Positions 61,863 through 64,000 of a DNA stretch of 64,000 nt are shown piece by piece (the stretch's first letter is position 1; each line of letters opens with the position of its first letter). A program made the translations under genes and the position numbers. The DNA comes from Colwellia sp. M166. Lineage in GTDB: Bacteria; Pseudomonadota; Gammaproteobacteria; Enterobacterales; Alteromonadaceae. The notes beneath the pieces are model-generated. The model ran no database searches. It had not been told where the DNA came from and saw only the letters and a list, made by a program, of their open reading frames with translations. The stretch is from the NCBI RefSeq assembly GCF_024585285.1, contig NZ_CP040755.1, forward strand, positions 1,364,001 through 1,428,000. The letters run 5' to 3'.

Positions 61863-62477
61863 ATGGATATCGCAGAAAGAATAAAAAAAAGACGTTTACA
61901 GCTGGGCTTAACGCAAGCTGAACTTGCTGAAGCAGCATTGACCAGCCAAACAGCATTACAGAAAATTGAGGCAGGATTAACAAAAAGCCCTAGAAATATT
62001 AAGCAGTTAGCAGCTGCTTTAAACACTTCTCCTGAATTTTTACAGTTTGGCGTTGGTGATATAGATAACGGCGTGGTAGTAGCTGCCGCTAATAATTATT
62101 TACCTTTAGTGAGCATGGTTCAGGCGGGTGCGTGGTCTGAAATTCAAGAGCCGCCTGTTTCAGATACTAAGCTTTATCCTTGCCCAGTTAATTGCAGCAA
62201 ATACTCATTTGTTGTACGGGTTGAGGGAGATAGCATGATGAATGCTTTTGTACCTGGCGATTTATTGTATGTTGACCCTGAATCTCAGCCAATTAACGGA
62301 TCTTTTGTTATCGCTCGATTAGACGATGAGAACCAAGCGACTTTTAAGCAATTAATTATTGACGGCAATAAAAAATACTTAAAAGCACTTAACCCTGATT
62401 GGCCTAATAAATTTATAGAAATAAACGGCAATTGTACGGTTGTGGGTAAGGTGGTTTTTGCGGGAAAAGAACTTTAG
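61863..62477 (+). CDS. C repressor: XRE helix-turn-helix with S24 self-cleaving peptidase
   Basis: 204 residues. N-terminal helix-turn-helix (1-60: AERIKKRRLQLGLTQAELAEAALTSQTALQKIEAG) and C-terminal LexA/UmuD-type peptidase with Ser124 in EGDSMMNAFVPGD and Lys162 in ATFKQL. The expected cleavage site Ala88-Gly89 (VQAGAW) is present. It should hold the lytic promoters shut and be inactivated with RecA during SOS. This differs from classical P2, whose small C repressor is not cleaved. Confidence 0.9.
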   Translation: MDIAERIKKRRLQLGLTQAELAEAALTSQTALQKIEAGLTKSPRNIKQLAAALNTSPEFLQFGVGDIDNGVVVAAANNYLPLVSMVQAGAWSEIQEPPVSDTKLYPCPVNCSKYSFVVRVEGDSMMNAFVPGDLLYVDPESQPINGSFVIARLDDENQATFKQLIIDGNKKYLKALNPDWPNKFIEINGNCTVVGKVVFAGKEL

Positions 62478-62488
62478 GTTTGAAAGTT

Positions 62489-62514
62489 AAGCCGCGTTCG
62501 GGTGAATGCGGCTT
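62489..62514. terminator. Weak hairpin between C repressor and cargo gene
   Basis: AAGCCGC pairs with GCGGCTT around 12 bases, between two convergent genes. There is no good T-run on either side, so termination would be partial. Confidence 0.45.
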
Positions 62515-62520
62515 TGGTGA

Positions 62521-63096
62521 TTAATGTAGCTCTATGTTTTGTATTTGCCAGTCATTTTCCGTTTCACCTCGTTTTATTCTAACGTAAAAACTGGTCCTAA
62601 TTGTTGCGCCAAAACTGTTTTGTGAATCAACATAAGAACGCACTTGGTAAACACAATCGCCTATATGTTGTATTTGGCTATCATCATAAAAAGGAAATTC
62701 CGCCGTTGCAGGAGACTTTAAGTTTTGCTTTACAGCTTTTTGAACATAAAACATGGGCGTTATGGTGTCTTCGCATTCTTCTTTACGTTCAGCAATTATT
62801 TCGGATTCTGTTTTTGGTTTGTTGCTATCTATACTAAAACCAAATGCAACAAGCGAAATAACAAATAAAAATAAACCGATAGTTAGACCAGCACTTTGTT
62901 TTAATGGTTTTTCTTCAATGCCTTTTTCTTTTGCAGCGGCCATGGTTTTTTTATGTATGAGTTTATAGGTAACTGGCAAGGTTTGGCATATGGCTACTAC
63001 ACCAATGAGGCCAGCGATTATTGCACCATCGCCAAAAAAACCGATAGTGAAAAGTATGAAAATTGTTCCTAGTATCCAACTGATGATGTTTATCAC
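62521..63096 (-). CDS. Membrane protein, lysogeny-module cargo gene
   Basis: Function unknown. 191 residues from a GTG at 63096, chosen because AAGGA lies 8-10 bases before it; the in-frame TTG at 63177 would overlap the integrase. There are three membrane segments (about 5-22, 24-42 and 68-88), then a periplasmic- or cytoplasm-facing domain with SPATAEFPFYDDSQIQHIGDCVYQVRSYVDSQNSFGA, a pattern I have seen in many small prophage and bacterial accessory proteins without known function. Two cysteines (EECEDT and GDCVYQ) could pair. Its place between repressor and integrase, opposite to both, is typical of genes expressed in the lysogen, such as superinfection exclusion factors. Confidence 0.6.
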   Translation of the reverse strand: MINIISWILGTIFILFTIGFFGDGAIIAGLIGVVAICQTLPVTYKLIHKKTMAAAKEKGIEEKPLKQSAGLTIGLFLFVISLVAFGFSIDSNKPKTESEIIAERKEECEDTITPMFYVQKAVKQNLKSPATAEFPFYDDSQIQHIGDCVYQVRSYVDSQNSFGATIRTSFYVRIKRGETENDWQIQNIELH

Positions 63097-63159
63097 TTGA
63101 GCGTCCTTTTTTTTATTTATAAATAGGTTAGTGTCTTTTAAAGATGGTGTTAAGTATAT

Positions 63160-64000
63160 ATGGCTATTCGAAAACAAAAAAGCGGTAAGTATTTAGTTGA
63201 GTTGTACCCGAACGGGCGCGACGGTAAGCGCGTTCGTAAAACTTTTGCGACACAAACAGAGGCAAAACGCTTTGAACAATTTCAATTAAATGAAGCTGAG
63301 CAAAAGCCATGGCTGCCTGATAAAGCCGACAACCGCCGATTGGCTGATTTGGTTGAAACGTGGTTTACCCTGCACGGCCAAGCGTTAGCTGATGGGGTTA
63401 AACGTAAAAGTAAAATGTTGGCGATGGCTGATTTGATGAATAACCCGATAGCGCGGGTTATTTCAAAGGCTGACTTTTCAAAGTATCGTGAATTACGATT
63501 ACAGACCGTTAGCATTAAAACGGTGAATAATGATCAAACTTATTTTAATGCCTTGTTTAATGAGTTACGACGGTTGGGCCAGTGGCAATATGGCAACCCG
63601 ATTGACGATTTACGCGCGTTAAAATATCGCACGCCACCTATGGGTTTTTTAACTGCTGAACAAATACCGCTAGTTTTTGACGAGTTAACAAAGGGCCGCA
63701 ATAAAGATGCTTATTTTGTTGCTAAAATTTGTATTTCTACTGGTTGCCGTTGGGGTGAGGCTGAGAATTTGACAGGTTCGCAGTTGAGCAATAACAAAGT
63801 TACTTTTTTAAATACTAAATCGAATAAAAATCGCAGCATTCCGATCAGTAAAGAATTGTTCGACGAACTACCGAAAGCCAAGGGCAATGCACGGCTGTTT
63901 AGCAATTGTATTAAATCTTTTAAAATGGCAACAATTCGGGCGGGGGTTCAACTCCCTAAAGGGCAATCAACTCACGTTTTACGACACACTTTTGCTAGCT
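63160..64000 (+). CDS. int: Tyrosine-family phage integrase (partial)
   Basis: The first 280 residues are seen; the C-terminus with the catalytic tyrosine is outside the window. The N-terminal arm-binding region (AIRKQKSGKYLVELYPNGRDGKRVRKTFATQTEAKRFE) and core SAM-like domain are followed by the catalytic domain with the first arginine in TGCRWGEAENL and the HxxR motif in THVLRHTFA. The layout is that of P2/HP1-type integrases. It recombines attP with the host site, presumably the ssrA 3' end. Start ATG at 63160; attR should follow the stop codon. Confidence 0.9.
   Translation, partial: MAIRKQKSGKYLVELYPNGRDGKRVRKTFATQTEAKRFEQFQLNEAEQKPWLPDKADNRRLADLVETWFTLHGQALADGVKRKSKMLAMADLMNNPIARVISKADFSKYRELRLQTVSIKTVNNDQTYFNALFNELRRLGQWQYGNPIDDLRALKYRTPPMGFLTAEQIPLVFDELTKGRNKDAYFVAKICISTGCRWGEAENLTGSQLSNNKVTFLNTKSNKNRSIPISKELFDELPKAKGNARLFSNCIKSFKMATIRAGVQLPKGQSTHVLRHTFAS

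Larger units (their letters stand above)
29646..64000. mobile_element. P2-type temperate prophage integrated at ssrA (right end outside window)
   Basis: A contiguous set of P2-like genes: scaffold, capsid, terminase, portal, contractile tail, lysis, Ogr activator, HUH replication protein, Cox-like and C regulators and integrase. Portal and terminase ATPase are divergent from the scaffold-capsid operon as in P2. DUF2586 sheath, DUF2597 tube and DUF2590 genes are typical of the HP1/K139-like branch. All expected structural and regulatory modules appear intact, so it may be a functional phage. Integrase runs off the window, so attR should lie shortly after 64,000. Confidence 0.93.

Noticed and set aside
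63097..63177. N-terminal extension of the cargo membrane protein from a TTG
   Set aside because: It overlaps the integrase start and lacks a ribosome binding site; the GTG at 63096 has AAGGA at good distance.

Overview
The window looks like a chromosomal segment of a marine gammaproteobacterium of the Alteromonadales, most like the Colwellia/Thalassotalea group. This is inferred from protein character, the AT-rich codon use and gene order (accD-truA-fimV-asd-pdxB; fabB/mnmC/yfcL/epmC; dnaJ-dnaK-grpE/nadK/recN/bamE; rnfH-ratA/smpB/ssrA); no species call is possible from the sequence alone.

Positions 1-29,645 are core chromosome. From left to right: the 5' part of accD, truA, a large FimV-type polar hub gene with a recently expanded tandem-repeat region, asd and pdxB, a small tautomerase, fabB with a combined FadR/FabR-like operator region, then mnmC, yfcL, an ATP-NAD kinase-like gene, epmC, an ACT-domain gene, an SPFH protein, nhaA, an Lrp-type regulator and an unknown exported protein. 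The chaperone block dnaJ, dnaK, grpE follows, with recognisable heat-shock (sigma-32) promoters before dnaK and grpE. nadK, recN (LexA box) and bamE come next; the nadK-recN junction is interrupted by a broken polysaccharide-lyase-like fragment. rnfH-ratA, smpB and the tmRNA gene ssrA close the host part.

From the 3' end of ssrA to beyond the window end lies a P2-type temperate prophage (Peduoviridae-like, with the HP1/K139-style sheath, tube and DUF2590 genes). The late region (30.3-50.4 kb, minus strand) encodes scaffold/protease, major capsid, small terminase subunit, head and tail completion proteins, sheath, tube, endolysin, holin, a tail assembly chaperone pair joined by a -1 frameshift signal, tape measure, baseplate J and I, a long fibre with an SGNH-hydrolase-like end, hub, spike and a beta-helix tail protein. 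Terminase ATPase and portal are divergent on the plus strand (50.6-53.5 kb). An Ogr/Delta-like late activator follows, then a C5 DNA methyltransferase, a block of small unknown genes, an HUH rolling-circle replication protein, more small early genes, Cox-like and Cro-like regulators, a LexA-type C repressor, a membrane-protein cargo gene and a tyrosine integrase that runs off the end. attL is at ssrA; attR lies outside the window.

The most notable regulatory observation is a full CTGT-N8-ACAG LexA box over the putative promoter of the Ogr-like late activator, nearly identical to the box before host recN. Together with a self-cleavable-type C repressor this suggests SOS control at two levels. 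Other leads are the frameshift signal, the fibre with a C-terminal esterase-like domain, the methyltransferase with four internal repeats, an unexplained protein between capsid and terminase genes, and the cargo gene between repressor and integrase.
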